Shown here one piece after another: positions 1 to 8,640 of a stretch of 64,000 bases of DNA; position 1 is the first letter of the stretch, and each line of letters begins with the position of its first letter. Origin of the DNA: Tateyamaria pelophila. GTDB lineage: Bacteria > Pseudomonadota > Alphaproteobacteria > Rhodobacterales > Rhodobacteraceae. The notes beneath the pieces are model-generated. The model saw nothing but the letters and a program-made list of their open reading frames with translations, had not been told where the DNA came from and searched no databases. The stretch lies in the NCBI RefSeq assembly GCF_019966495.1, contig NZ_JAIMIA010000007.1, positions 1 through 64,000 on the forward strand, given 5' to 3'. Position numbers and translations under genes: made by a program.

Positions 1-1
1 A

Positions 2-46
2 GACGATGTCATCAAGCAGTACCTGGAATTACATTCCGACAAATGA
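2..46 (+). CDS. C-terminal end of an unidentified upstream gene (partial)
   Basis: An open frame enters from the left edge, reads DDVIKQYLELHSDK and stops at TGA 44-46. That stop overlaps the ATG at 43 of the next gene (ATGA), the same coupling used throughout this operon. Only 14 residues are visible, so no function can be given. The overlap suggests it is the preceding cistron of the ABC importer operon. Confidence 0.5.
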   Translation, partial: DDVIKQYLELHSDK

Positions 47-1071
47 TGCCTCCGGCGTCAGCCGGTGGTCCTTCACTTTCGGCGGTTCCAGCCGCGAGCT
101 TGATGGGGACTTCGGCTCTCGCGCAAGGTTTGCGGGACATTACGTTCGTGCAGCCCAGCCCGTCGGCGATCAACTCGTTTCCGGTTTTTGTTGCCATTGG
201 CGAAGGCTATTTCGAAGAAGATGGTCTGAACGTCACCGTCGAGGCCATCAACGGCTCCGGTGCGGTCTTGCAGGCACTTTCCGCGGGACAGGCGCATTTC
301 GGGCGTCCGGGCCCCGGTCCGCTGATCGCGGCGCGGTCGCGCGGTGTCGACGCGGTGCATATCTACAATGTCGCGGCGCGCAGCAACTTTGGCATCGCGG
401 TCCAACAAGACTCTGATATCCAGGACATCGAAGGTTTGCGCGGCAAAGTGATCGGCACCGGAACGGCAGACGGCGCGGAAGTGGGCTTTGCCCGCAATGT
501 GATGAGCAGTGCCGGCATGGTCGAAGGAACGGACTACGAGTTCCTGACGGTCGGCGATGGCGGCCCCGCAACGGCGGCTTTCCTGAACGGCGAGATTTCC
601 GCCTATTCAGCATCAACGGCAGATACGGCCATTCTGAACCAGCGTGGCATGCCGGTGCGTGATATCACACCCGCTGAATTCGGACGTTTCTTTGGCAATG
701 GCATTGCGACAATGGCGGAGACGATCGAGAACGATCGCGCATTGGTCGAAGCCTGGAGCCGCGCATTTGCCCGTGGACACGCCTTTGCGCTGGATGATGC
801 CAACCGTGAAGCGGTTCTCAAGCATCTGGCCGATGGCAACCCGCAGGAAGGCGAAGACAAGGAATTCCAGTCAGCCCTGTTTGACGCGGTCCGCTCCAAG
901 ACGATCCCGACCGAAATGAGCAATGGCCTCGGCTGGTATCCGGCAGAGGTCTGGGCGGAATGGCAGGACGCCCTTGTGGCCGGGGGCGAAATTCCCGCAC
1001 CGCTCGACGATCTTGACGCTGTTTGGACGAACGAGTTCGCCGCCATCGGCAATGAGGCTGCCGGAGGATGA
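43..1071 (+). CDS. NitT/TauT-type ABC transporter substrate-binding protein
   Basis: A 342-aa periplasmic solute-binding protein of the NMT1/THI5-like (SsuA/TauA) fold. The segment starting ITFVQPSPSAINSFPVFVAI, followed by GYFEEDGLNVTVE, is the usual lobe-1 opening, and GLRGKVIGT is the typical lobe hinge. The N-terminus ends in TSALAQG, a plausible signal peptidase site, but residues 1-25 contain no Arg or Lys, which is unusual for a signal peptide. The frame is open to the window edge, so a start further upstream is possible. I chose ATG 43 because it overlaps the upstream stop. The downstream ATPase overlaps by ATGA at 1068. The ligand is unknown; the family handles sulfonates, pyrimidine precursors and aromatic acids. 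Confidence 0.8.
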   Translation: MMPPASAGGPSLSAVPAASLMGTSALAQGLRDITFVQPSPSAINSFPVFVAIGEGYFEEDGLNVTVEAINGSGAVLQALSAGQAHFGRPGPGPLIAARSRGVDAVHIYNVAARSNFGIAVQQDSDIQDIEGLRGKVIGTGTADGAEVGFARNVMSSAGMVEGTDYEFLTVGDGGPATAAFLNGEISAYSASTADTAILNQRGMPVRDITPAEFGRFFGNGIATMAETIENDRALVEAWSRAFARGHAFALDDANREAVLKHLADGNPQEGEDKEFQSALFDAVRSKTIPTEMSNGLGWYPAEVWAEWQDALVAGGEIPAPLDDLDAVWTNEFAAIGNEAAGG

Positions 1072-1877
1072 ACTCAGCGGTCCTCCAAGACTATTCAGGC
1101 GCGCCCTTGGGCGCGCCGGTTTACGAGCTGAACCATGTCAGCAAGACCTATGCGCGCAACCGCGTTGTCGCGCTGGAGGACGTGAGTCTGACCCTGCGCA
1201 AGGGCAGCTTTACCTCTGTGATCGGGTCCAGCGGATGCGGAAAATCGACGCTGCTCAAGATCATGGCGGGTCTGATCCCACCGTCAAAGGGCCGCGTGGT
1301 CCTGCAAGGACAGCCCGTCACGGGCGCGCGCCGGGACATCGGCATGATGTTTCAGCAAGCCACACTGTTTCCATGGAAGACGGCCGTGCAGAATATCGTG
1401 CTGCCGATCGAAATCCGGGACGGTCCTGCGGCGGCCAAGAAAGCCATGGACAAGGCCTATGAGTTGCTGGATGTGGTCGGCCTCAAGGGGTTTGAAAACG
1501 TCTATCCCAACGAGCTTTCGGGCGGCATGGCGCAACGCGCCTCGATCTGCCGGATGTTGATTACCGAACCCGCCGTCTTGCTGCTGGATGAACCGTTCAG
1601 CGCGCTTGATGAGTTGTCACGCGACATGATGAACATGGAGTTGCAGCGGATTTGCCGGGAGCAGGAGGCAACCGCCTTTCTTGTGACCCACTCGATTCAA
1701 GAGGCGGTGATCCTCTCGGACGAGATCGTCGTGATGAAACCACGCCCCGGTCGCCTCGCTGAGATCGTCGAGGTTGATCTGCCCCGCCCACGGACCCTTG
1801 ATATGATGACCACCCCGAAGTTTGGCGAAATCGTCGACTATATTCGCGGGCTTCTGGATAAGGGAGAGGACATGTGA
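1068..1877 (+). CDS. NitT/TauT-type ABC transporter ATP-binding protein
   Basis: A 269-aa cytoplasmic ATPase of the SsuB/TauB family that energises the importer. Visible motifs are Walker A GSSGCGKST (about residues 52-60), a Q-loop in MMFQQATLFPW, the signature ELSGGMAQR, Walker B AVLLLDEPFSALD and the switch His in VTHSIQEA. The start overlaps the stop of the binding-protein gene (ATGA). The stop overlaps the GTG start of the permease gene. All catalytic motifs are intact and the length is normal. It belongs with the binding protein at 43 and the permease at 1874. Confidence 0.9.
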   Translation: MNSAVLQDYSGAPLGAPVYELNHVSKTYARNRVVALEDVSLTLRKGSFTSVIGSSGCGKSTLLKIMAGLIPPSKGRVVLQGQPVTGARRDIGMMFQQATLFPWKTAVQNIVLPIEIRDGPAAAKKAMDKAYELLDVVGLKGFENVYPNELSGGMAQRASICRMLITEPAVLLLDEPFSALDELSRDMMNMELQRICREQEATAFLVTHSIQEAVILSDEIVVMKPRPGRLAEIVEVDLPRPRTLDMMTTPKFGEIVDYIRGLLDKGEDM

Positions 1878-2737
1878 CCGACGTGAAAAACAATCCAATA
1901 TCCTCGGAGCAGTTCGAAGATACCGTCTGGACGCAGGAAGTCGCATTCATCGATTCCGTTCCACGCTGGATCGCGATGACATTTGTGTTTGTCGTCTTCA
2001 TCGGGGTCTGGCAGTTCGTGACGAGCTTTGGGCTCGTGTCACCGATTATCCTGCCGACCCCGTGGGAAACACTGATGGACATGATCTTCGTCGGCAAGAA
2101 CCTTGCGACGGGCGGTTACATGCTGACGGCGCTGTGGATCACAATATTGGAGGTGATCTATGGCTTTGCGCTGGCCATCACGATCGGGTTCACGCTGGGC
2201 GTTATCGTGGGGGAAACAGCCTTTGGCGAGAAAGCCCTGATGCCTTACCTCGTTGCCATTGACACGATGCCCAAGGTCGCCTTTGCGCCGCTGTTTGTGG
2301 CGTGGCTCGGCTTTGGTATCGAATCCAAGGTGGCCCTTGCCGCCTTTATCGCAACCTTTCCCATCGTGGTGGGGACGGCAGCGGGTCTGCATGCAGCGGA
2401 TGAGAACGCACGGATGCTGTTCAAGACGATGGGTGCGAGCCGGATGCAAACGCTGATCAAGATGAAGCTGCCGACAGGGTTGCCGCAAATCTTTACCGGT
2501 CTCAAGATCGGAGCGGTCGGCGTGATGGCGGGTGCGATCACCGGCGAATTCCTCGGCGGCGGCAAAGGCTTTGGCGAATTGATCCGCGTCGCGGCATCCC
2601 AGTTGAACACGCCACGCGTCTTCTCGCTGATCCTCTATCTCAGCCTTGTGGGCCTGGCATTGTACATGCTGGTGACATGGACCCAGCGCAAGGTTGTGTT
2701 CTGGCACAAGGAACGCGTGGGGGACTACGATGGCTGA
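1874..2737 (+). CDS. NitT/TauT-type ABC transporter permease
   Basis: A 287-aa inner-membrane permease of the SsuC/TauC (BPD_transp_1) family. Hydrophobic segments are spread through the protein, and the cytoplasmic EAA-type loop lies around AAGLHAADENARMLFKTMGA, near residues 170-190. An N-terminal cytoplasmic extension of about 30 residues precedes the first membrane span. GTG 1874 is chosen as start because it overlaps the ATPase stop (GTGA); the ATG at 1872 is followed directly by a stop in its own frame. The end overlaps the start of the Ldh-family gene, so all four genes are translationally coupled. Confidence 0.88.
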   Translation: MTDVKNNPISSEQFEDTVWTQEVAFIDSVPRWIAMTFVFVVFIGVWQFVTSFGLVSPIILPTPWETLMDMIFVGKNLATGGYMLTALWITILEVIYGFALAITIGFTLGVIVGETAFGEKALMPYLVAIDTMPKVAFAPLFVAWLGFGIESKVALAAFIATFPIVVGTAAGLHAADENARMLFKTMGASRMQTLIKMKLPTGLPQIFTGLKIGAVGVMAGAITGEFLGGGKGFGELIRVAASQLNTPRVFSLILYLSLVGLALYMLVTWTQRKVVFWHKERVGDYDG

Positions 2738-3803
2738 AGTGGCGCCGATCGCTGTCGATACGCTTCGCGATTTTGTTGCCAGTGCGCTTGACTCGCGAGG
2801 TGTACCGGAAGCGGATGCCATCAAAGTGGCATCCTTGATGGTCGAAGCGGATATTTATGGCTACGGCACCCACGGGGTCTTCCGGTTGCGGCAGTATCTG
2901 GCGCGCCTTGCAGGGGGCGGTTGTAACCCGACCCCAACCATCAGGATCGCGCAGGAAACCGTCGCGACGGCCGTTATCGATGGCGATAACGGGTTGGGCC
3001 ACCTCGCCATGTCTGCTGCGCGCGACCTTGCCATTGAAAAGGCCCGCACCGCCGGGATCGGATGGGTCGGCGTACGACGGGGCAATCACGCGGGCCCACT
3101 GGCCCTTTACGTGCGCCCGCAAGCCGAGGCAGGCTTGCTTGGCATGGCCGCAGCCGTCGGCAGCGCAAATCACGTCCCGCCATATGGTGGCTCGGATCTG
3201 CTGCTTGGCACCAACCCGATTGCGTTTTCCGCCCCGGCGGACGGGCCGGACCCGTTTGTATTTGACATGGCGACGACGGTCGCCGCCATGGGCAAGATCA
3301 AGACGCTCCTGCAGCAAGGGGAACCAATGCCCGAAGGCTGGATGGTCGGGCGCGACGGCAACCCGCTGACCGATCCGGCCCGCAAATCCGAAGGGTTTCT
3401 CTTGCCGATTGGCGGACCGAAAGGCTTTGGCCTGTCCGTTGCCATTGGGCTTCTGGCGGGCGTGCTGAACGGTGCGGCTTTCGGTTCGGATGTTGTTGAT
3501 TTTACCTCTGATACGGCGTCGTCCACGAATACAGGCCAATTCGTCGTGGCGCTTGATCCGACGGCCTTTGGAATGGGAGACGACTTTGCCAGATCCGCGG
3601 CCCGGGTCTTTGCCGAAATGCGGGCATCGCCCCCGCTGCCGGGCCACGATCCGGTGCGCCTGCCGGGAGACGGAAAAACCGCTTTCGCGCAAGATCGCCG
3701 CCAGAATGGAATCATTCTCAAGCCCGCACTTCGTAGCGATCTGAACACGCTCGCGGCCGATTGCGGTCTGCCTGCGCCGTTTCCGCAAGAGGCGGCAGGC
3801 TAG
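2730..3803 (+). CDS. Ldh-family NAD(P)-dependent oxidoreductase
   Basis: A 357-aa member of the malate/L-lactate dehydrogenase (Ldh2, YlbC/AllD/ComC) family, unrelated to classical LDH. Family marks are YGTHGVFRLRQYL near residue 46, GDNGLGHLA, RRGNHAGPLALY, and the C-terminal GFGLSVAIGLLAG. These enzymes interconvert 2-hydroxy and 2-oxo acids. ATG 2730 gives the family-like N-terminus MAEVAPIAVDTLRDFV and overlaps the permease stop; an upstream in-frame start at 2694 would lie inside the permease gene. Context suggests it oxidises the imported compound or a product. The substrate (ureidoglycolate, sulfolactate, diketogulonate or another) cannot be read from the sequence. Confidence 0.82.
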   Translation: MAEVAPIAVDTLRDFVASALDSRGVPEADAIKVASLMVEADIYGYGTHGVFRLRQYLARLAGGGCNPTPTIRIAQETVATAVIDGDNGLGHLAMSAARDLAIEKARTAGIGWVGVRRGNHAGPLALYVRPQAEAGLLGMAAAVGSANHVPPYGGSDLLLGTNPIAFSAPADGPDPFVFDMATTVAAMGKIKTLLQQGEPMPEGWMVGRDGNPLTDPARKSEGFLLPIGGPKGFGLSVAIGLLAGVLNGAAFGSDVVDFTSDTASSTNTGQFVVALDPTAFGMGDDFARSAARVFAEMRASPPLPGHDPVRLPGDGKTAFAQDRRQNGIILKPALRSDLNTLAADCGLPAPFPQEAAG

Positions 3804-3822
3804 GACCGAAAACGTAGTAAAT

Positions 3823-3856
3823 ATGCCGCTGCCGATTTCGTGGTCGGCAACGGCAT
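3823..3856. terminator. Convergent stem-loop terminator candidate
   Basis: ATGCCGCTGCCGA (3823-3835) pairs with TCGGCAACGGCAT (3844-3856) around an 8-nt loop, a 13-position stem with one C/A mismatch. It lies between the convergent Ldh-family gene and the GlsB-like gene. There is no clean T-run, so a bidirectional rho-independent role is only probable. Confidence 0.55.
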
Positions 3857-3883
3857 GCTCTGCCCAGACACTACAGGTGCTCT

Positions 3884-4165
3884 TCAGACCTTCTTTATCA
3901 TCCTGATAATCACCAGAACGAGTGCGGCACCGATCATTGCCGAGATAACGGAGCCGAAAAAGCCGCTGCCAAAGCTCAAGCCAATGAGGGGCAAAACCCA
4001 GCTGGCCACGATTGCACCGCCAATCCCAAGGATCACGTTGCCAATAAATCCAAAACCGCCGCCACGCACGATTTTGCCGGCAAGCCAGCCCGCAAGACCA
4101 CCAATAATGATCGCAGCGATCAGGCCGGAAAACAGTGCGGGTCCCGCGTCAACAGATCCTTCCAT
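3884..4165 (-). CDS. GlsB/YeaQ/YmgE-family stress-response membrane protein
   Basis: A 93-aa glycine-rich membrane protein (transglycosylase-associated protein family). Three hydrophobic segments are visible: ALFSGLIAAIIIGGLAGWLA, FIGNVILGIGGAIVASWVL and VISAMIGAALVLVIIRMI, followed by a basic tail IKKV. The GWLAGKIVRGGGFGFIGN motif is characteristic of the family. In other bacteria, homologues are induced by general or acid stress, and their biochemical role is unresolved. It is monocistronic, convergent with the Ldh-family gene and tandem with the SDR gene on the same strand. Confidence 0.85.
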   Translation of the reverse strand: MEGSVDAGPALFSGLIAAIIIGGLAGWLAGKIVRGGGFGFIGNVILGIGGAIVASWVLPLIGLSFGSGFFGSVISAMIGAALVLVIIRMIKKV

Positions 4166-4311
4166 CAGTCAATTCTCCTCAGAATGATGTTTCAACCATG
4201 GTATCCGATGACTGTGTGGAACTGAATGCTTTTTCCATGGCAAATTCCGAACCGATCACGTCAGGCGGATGCTGAGCATGGCAAAGAAATTTCGGTTACG
4301 ACCGATGCGGC

Positions 4312-5064
4312 TTACGTCCGTAGGGCAGGGAGGCCGACGCCGGTGCTTTCAAACCCGCCATCTGACGCGATGATCTGGCCTGTGACATAACTTGCCTTCT
4401 CCGAGCATAAGAAGGTGATCACCTCGGCAATCTCGCGTTCGGATCCGTACCGGTTCAGCGGGATGGCGTCGTGGTAGCTGGCAATGATGTCGGGCGTATG
4501 CACGGCCATGGCCAGTTTGGTGCGCACAGGACCGGGGCAGACGCAATTCGCGCGAATGCCGTATTCACCCAGTTCGGCGGCCTGTTGTTTGGTGAGATGG
4601 ATGCACGCGGCCTTCGATGTGCCATAGGCGACCCGGAGCGTGGAGGCGCGCAGCCCCGATATGGAGGCGATGTTCACGATGGCCCCTTTCGTCGCCCGAA
4701 GCGCCGAAATGCAGGCTTGAGAGACCAAAAACACACCGTCCAGATTGGTTGCCATGACCGCGCGCCAACGGGCAAAACCTGTCTCTTCGATCGGGCCGAA
4801 ATCGGCGACGCCGGCATTGTTGACCACCGCGTCGATCCGGCCAAAGGCGTTTGTCACGCTGCCGACCATCTCGTCCACCTCGTCTGGGATCGAGACATCA
4901 TAGACAAATGGACTGGCCTCATTCAGACCACTGGCCGCCGCTTGCAAGGCATCGCCATCCCGATCCACCATCGCCACGCGCCAACCCTGTTCAATAAACA
5001 GATGCGTCGTTGCGAGGCCGATGCCACGGGCAGCCCCCGTGACCAAAGCTACTTTTTCAGACAT
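4312..5064 (-). CDS. SDR-family oxidoreductase (FabG-like)
   Basis: A 250-aa classical short-chain dehydrogenase/reductase. The cofactor motif TGAARGIG lies near residues 9-16, with NNAGVADFGP near 85 and the catalytic YGTSK in LRVAYGTSKAACIHL; a Ser upstream of the Tyr (NIASISG) completes the triad. The C-terminus carries VTGQIIASDGGF, as in FabG-like and sugar or alcohol dehydrogenases. D at the end of beta-2 (VDRDGD) suggests NAD(H) preference. No partner gene reveals the substrate. It is monocistronic, with MarC upstream on the same strand 121 bp away. Confidence 0.85.
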   Translation of the reverse strand: MSEKVALVTGAARGIGLATTHLFIEQGWRVAMVDRDGDALQAAASGLNEASPFVYDVSIPDEVDEMVGSVTNAFGRIDAVVNNAGVADFGPIEETGFARWRAVMATNLDGVFLVSQACISALRATKGAIVNIASISGLRASTLRVAYGTSKAACIHLTKQQAAELGEYGIRANCVCPGPVRTKLAMAVHTPDIIASYHDAIPLNRYGSEREIAEVITFLCSEKASYVTGQIIASDGGFESTGVGLPALRT

Positions 5065-5185
5065 CGCGAACCTTCATGTGATTTCAGGTTTTCGGAATGG
5101 CCCGGATTGGCGCGCGCGTCAATTGGCCAAACAGTTCGCTGAATCCGAGGTGCAATATCTGTGGGTGTACGGCGCCACCTGCGCC

Positions 5186-5824
5186 CTAGAGCGTTCCCGT
5201 TTGAACAATTTCGATGATGGACGACAACACCGCATCCGCCGCAACGGACGCAAGGATCATGCCCATGACCCGGCTCACGATCGCCGCGCCCGAATCTCCG
5301 ATAATGCGGATGATCGGCTCCGAGAGCAGCATGCAGATATAGGCGATGAGCAGGACAAAAACCATCACGACCCCGGTAATCGCCTGATCTGCGATGGAAA
5401 AGCGGTTGTTGTCCGTCAGCAGAACGATCGCCAGCATTGCGCCCGGAGAGGCGAGAGACGGAACGGCAAGCGGAAAGACCGCAGGGGAAGGCCGCTCCAG
5501 TTCCGGGACGTCTTCGCCGTCCGGCAACAGTTTCTTGTCGGTTTCCTGCTTGGGTTCTCCGAAAATCATCGTCAGGGCAAAGAGGAAGAGAACGATTCCG
5601 CCCGCCACCTGAAAAGACAGCAGGCTGATGCCGAGCGCGTCGATCAACAATTGGCCAAAGACAAGGAAGAACAGCAGAACACACATGCTGACCAACGCTG
5701 CCGTGCGGGCCGTCGCGCGCCGCGCCTGCGTCGTCATGCCTGCTGTGACCGCGATAAAAACCGGAATTGTGCCTATCGGATCGATGACAACCCAAAGGGT
5801 TACGAAGTTTTCCAGCAGATGCAT
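5186..5824 (-). CDS. MarC-family integral membrane protein
   Basis: A 212-aa inner-membrane protein of the MarC/UPF0056 family with about six hydrophobic segments. The opening reads ENFVTLWVVIDPIGTIPVFI, the family's conserved first helix, and AVPSLASPGAMLAIVLL is the second conserved loop. A charged cytoplasmic loop (EPKQETDKKLLPDGEDVPEL) sits between helices 3 and 4. Family members were once linked to antibiotic resistance, but transport activity has not been firmly shown. It appears monocistronic. Confidence 0.85.
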   Translation of the reverse strand: MHLLENFVTLWVVIDPIGTIPVFIAVTAGMTTQARRATARTAALVSMCVLLFFLVFGQLLIDALGISLLSFQVAGGIVLFLFALTMIFGEPKQETDKKLLPDGEDVPELERPSPAVFPLAVPSLASPGAMLAIVLLTDNNRFSIADQAITGVVMVFVLLIAYICMLLSEPIIRIIGDSGAAIVSRVMGMILASVAADAVLSSIIEIVQTGTL

Positions 5825-6237
5825 ACGATATTTCTACATGTCTTGTGCGCTCTGTCACGCACTTCTTGTTGTAGCGCGTGTTCTTTCGATGTGTTCCGAA
5901 GTCTTGCGGGTTATGTATGGATGATCCAGCTTGACCCCCTTTCATTCATAGGTGCGCACATAGTAGTTTCGGCGGCGGCGCGCATGAATCCTGACGCGTG
6001 ACCGTCAGTAAGCCTGCGGCGCATTCTCTCGGGCTATGGCCTGCGGTGCCTGTGCTGCCAATCGGGGTCATCGCTGAAAGTGATCTCAATCTTGCGGGAT
6101 ATCTGCGAAGGCGGTACTATGGACGCCAACAGATTTGAAACCTTCGCAATCTGTTTGTATGACCGCGTTTCGGGGCATGTCGGTCATAAGCGAACCCTCA
6201 AACATGGTGCAAGCATATGCCGATGGATAGGACGAAA
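5825..6237. other. Intergenic region between marC-like gene and secreted unknown
   Basis: This 413-bp region must hold the divergent promoters of the MarC gene (left) and the secreted-protein gene (right). I found no RNA gene and no convincing reading frame. The only structure is a weak interrupted inverted repeat, TGCGAAGG at 6104-6111 and CCTTCGCA at 6141-6148, too far apart to be a good terminator. Confidence 0.5.
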
Positions 6238-6684
6238 ATGACAAAGTCTCTGGCGTGCGCCATCGCGGTGCTGTTGCTGACATCGACGGCTGCCCTCGCA
6301 CGCTGTCCGACGCTGACCGGTTTTGCCGCCTTCCAGCGGTGCTATCTTGAGGCTGATAGCGCAATGGAACTCAACACCCTGCGTACGTTGTACGAGACCA
6401 TGCTTGCAGAAGACCGCGCGAATGCCCGCGCATGGCAGTATCAGCATTCGCTGGAAGCTTTGGGGGCTGCGGGGCCGCTGGAGCGACGGTCCAGATCGGA
6501 GTTGGAGCGCCAACAACACAGCCTGACCCCGCCCGAGCATCGCGACATCGAAGTGGAGATGCAGCGCCAACAAATCCTGCGCCAACAGAGAAGTTTCGAT
6601 GCGGGGCGTGCGCGCAATCAGTTCCGCGTAGATCAGGGGCGGGTCCGCAGCCAGGACTTTTTTAGCGGCCAAGGCAACTTCTGA
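6238..6684 (+). CDS. Hypothetical secreted protein, Gln/Arg-rich
   Basis: A 148-aa protein I do not recognise. ATG 6238 is chosen because AGGA lies 5 nt upstream and the product begins with a clear signal peptide (MTKSLACAIAVLLLTSTAALA). The mature part starts RCPTLTGFAAFQRC, with two cysteines 13 residues apart that could form a disulfide. It then becomes helical and polar, with repeated RQQ/RSR/LERQQ segments and a C-terminal half dominated by Q, R, E and D. A coiled-coil or extended periplasmic protein is plausible. There are no close neighbours on the same strand. Confidence 0.6.
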   Translation: MTKSLACAIAVLLLTSTAALARCPTLTGFAAFQRCYLEADSAMELNTLRTLYETMLAEDRANARAWQYQHSLEALGAAGPLERRSRSELERQQHSLTPPEHRDIEVEMQRQQILRQQRSFDAGRARNQFRVDQGRVRSQDFFSGQGNF

Positions 6685-6943
6685 GTGCCAGAAGCTTTCC
6701 TTCCGGGGCAAGGTGTCTAGGTCCTTGATATGCAAGATGAATATAGCACAGTTTTGTCTGTCCGATCGTGATTTGCGGCAACGCATTGCGGTTGTCGGAG
6801 CAGCTGAGGGTTTCGCCACGGTCCAATCATAGGTCGTTCATGGTCAGTGGTCCGGCGGGGTCGGGTGACCGTCCGGAGCGCTGGATCGATACCAAAGGTT
6901 GGCGACCTGTGGCTGTCTTTGATGAACATTTCTGTTCAGCCCT

Positions 6944-8326
6944 TCAGTTCTCCGGCTGGTCAACCAATGCGCGCCACCGCGCCGCATAGGCCCTGAGGCG
7001 CGCCACGTGTTGCGGGTTCGGGACAGTCTCAGGCGCCGCGAGACGATGTGCGGAGCCAAACAGAAGTGCCGCACCGATGCTGGTCCCGGTGGCGGATGAG
7101 CTTTGTAAAACCGGTCGGTCGGTCGCTGCGGCCAGCATCGCAAGGTATTGGTCGTTTGCCGCAAAGGGACCTTCGACGATGATAGGGCCGGCGGCACCTG
7201 TCAGTCGCAGGCACGTGCCTGTCATCAGCGCCAGATAGAAGGACAGGGCGACAGCACGCGCGCCCGACGCGACGGGTGGTTCAGGCCCGCGCCATGTCAT
7301 ATTGCGCCCCTGATAGGGTCCGGTTGACGGGATCACGGCGGGCAGCAACATCACCTCGGAGTTCAGAACCGCTGCGATGTCATCGGGTGTCGTCTGCACG
7401 GGACACCCTTGTTGGATGACTTCAAACTCGCGCCCCCCCATGAAGCGGGCGGACGGAACGGCATCGCCCAGGGCATTGACGTTCACCAAGGTGTCGCGCG
7501 AGGGGTCCAGTTGCATCCGGGTGTCCCCAACGGACATCACGATCACCCAGGTTCCCGTGGAGACGACCGAAAACGGTGCGTCCTGCATCAGAATATGCGG
7601 ATAGAGCGACGCATTGGAATCGTGAATGCCGCACAGAACGGGTGTGTCCACGGGCAAACCGGTCTCTGCGGCAATCTGTGGCAGAATGGGTCCCAGAACC
7701 TCCGTGGATTTGCGCACAGGTGCCATCTTGTCCGCGATATCCAGCGTTTCGACCAGATCGGAGAACTGCCCGTCTGCAGGCACCCACAAATCAGTATGGC
7801 ACCCGATCGACGTCACATCGCTGGCGATCACGCCGGTCAACCGGTGACCCCAATATTGCGGATAGGTCAGGATATGGGTGGTACGGACGTGCAGATCGGG
7901 ATCTGCCTGAAACTGCCAATGCAGTTGCGCGCCGACGTTCAACCCGTTGGACAGGCGCGGCGATCCGGTTTGTGCAAAAGGTGGGCGCAACGCGTCGTAT
8001 TGCGCGGCCGTTTTCATCGGTCCGTCATGTTCATAGTCAAGGATTGGGGCCGCCAGATCGCCCTTGGCGTCCAGCAGGACGATGCTGGCCCCGTGGGTCG
8101 TGGTGGAAATCGCATCTATCCCGTGGCTTTGGTGAAACTGCCGAAGGCCGTCCAACAGGAAAGCCCAGTGCCCTTCGGTATCGAAATGCGGCCAGGGTGG
8201 GCCGGGGCATACCGTGTTTGGCCGTGTCAGAACTGCGATCTCGGACAGTGTCTCCAGATCCACCAGCGCCAGCTTGGCGTTGGTTTTGCCGATGTCGATG
8301 ACGGCGATGTGGCGGGCCTGGGTCAT
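6944..8326 (-). CDS. rhaK: Rhamnulokinase-like FGGY-family kinase RhaK
   Basis: A 460-aa FGGY carbohydrate kinase, last gene of the leftward rha operon. The N-terminal phosphate-binding segment is [30 protein letters not shown] holds the usual catalytic-domain Asp, and [14 protein letters not shown] is the adenosine-binding part. In Rhizobium leguminosarum the equivalent RhaK phosphorylates rhamnulose and is also needed for operation of the RhaSTPQ importer (established knowledge). The start overlaps the stop of rhaU by 4 nt (ATGA). Gene order matches rhaRSTPQUK exactly, which supports this over fuculokinase or xylulokinase. Confidence 0.88.
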   Translation of the reverse strand: MTQARHIAVIDIGKTNAKLALVDLETLSEIAVLTRPNTVCPGPPWPHFDTEGHWAFLLDGLRQFHQSHGIDAISTTTHGASIVLLDAKGDLAAPILDYEHDGPMKTAAQYDALRPPFAQTGSPRLSNGLNVGAQLHWQFQADPDLHVRTTHILTYPQYWGHRLTGVIASDVTSIGCHTDLWVPADGQFSDLVETLDIADKMAPVRKSTEVLGPILPQIAAETGLPVDTPVLCGIHDSNASLYPHILMQDAPFSVVSTGTWVIVMSVGDTRMQLDPSRDTLVNVNALGDAVPSARFMGGREFEVIQQGCPVQTTPDDIAAVLNSEVMLLPAVIPSTGPYQGRNMTWRGPEPPVASGARAVALSFYLALMTGTCLRLTGAAGPIIVEGPFAANDQYLAMLAAATDRPVLQSSSATGTSIGAALLFGSAHRLAAPETVPNPQHVARLRAYAARWRALVDQPEN

Positions 8327-8640
8327 GGCATGTGAAACAGGCGCGGCAATTCGACGGCAACAGGCGCATTGTCGGGATGAGTTTCCATGATGTCACCCAT
8401 ATGCGCCCACCATTTCTGCATGACGGGATGATCGGGCAGGGCATCCATCCCGTGATCCTCCGTGCGGATAAGGATGCCGATCAGCAGCCCCGTTTCTTCA
8501 TCCAGATGAATGCTGTAGTCGCTGACGCCGGCCGCTTTCAAAAGCTCCACCAATTCAGGCCAGATCGCATCATGGCGCCGCTTGTATTCGTCAGCGGCCC
8601 CGTCGTTCAGACGCATGCGAAAGACAAAACGCTCACTCAT
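8323..8640 (-). CDS. rhaU: L-rhamnose mutarotase RhaU
   Basis: A 105-aa protein of the RhaM/RhaU mutarotase family, which interconverts the anomers of L-rhamnose. It shows the family's ferredoxin-like layout: [20 protein letters not shown] with the conserved His, [19 protein letters not shown], and a C-terminal [15 protein letters not shown]. The length is typical. ATG at 8640 overlaps the rhaQ stop by 4 nt, and its stop overlaps the rhaK start. It lies between permease and kinase, as in Rhizobium. Confidence 0.92.
   Translation of the reverse strand: MSERFVFRMRLNDGAADEYKRRHDAIWPELVELLKAAGVSDYSIHLDEETGLLIGILIRTEDHGMDALPDHPVMQKWWAHMGDIMETHPDNAPVAVELPRLFHMP

Noticed and set aside
2640-3788. 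Minus-strand open frame of about 380 codons opposite the Ldh-family gene
   Set aside because: Its composition (many Arg, Gly, Gln, His) mirrors the antisense of a real gene; the plus-strand protein has clear family motifs and coupling to the permease.
5021-6001. Long plus-strand open frame opposite the MarC and SDR genes
   Set aside because: It is antisense to two well-supported genes, has low-complexity basic composition typical of high-G+C shadow frames, and no recognisable domain.
6104-6148. Inverted repeat TGCGAAGG/CCTTCGCA as a terminator or RNA gene
   Set aside because: The arms are 8 bp with about 29 nt between them and no T-run; this can occur by chance in a 400-bp gap.
6768-6989. 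Small plus-strand frame (73 codons) in the gap before rhaK, considered as a transposase remnant
   Set aside because: It overlaps the rhaK end, has no inverted repeats around it, and shows no transposase motif I can defend.
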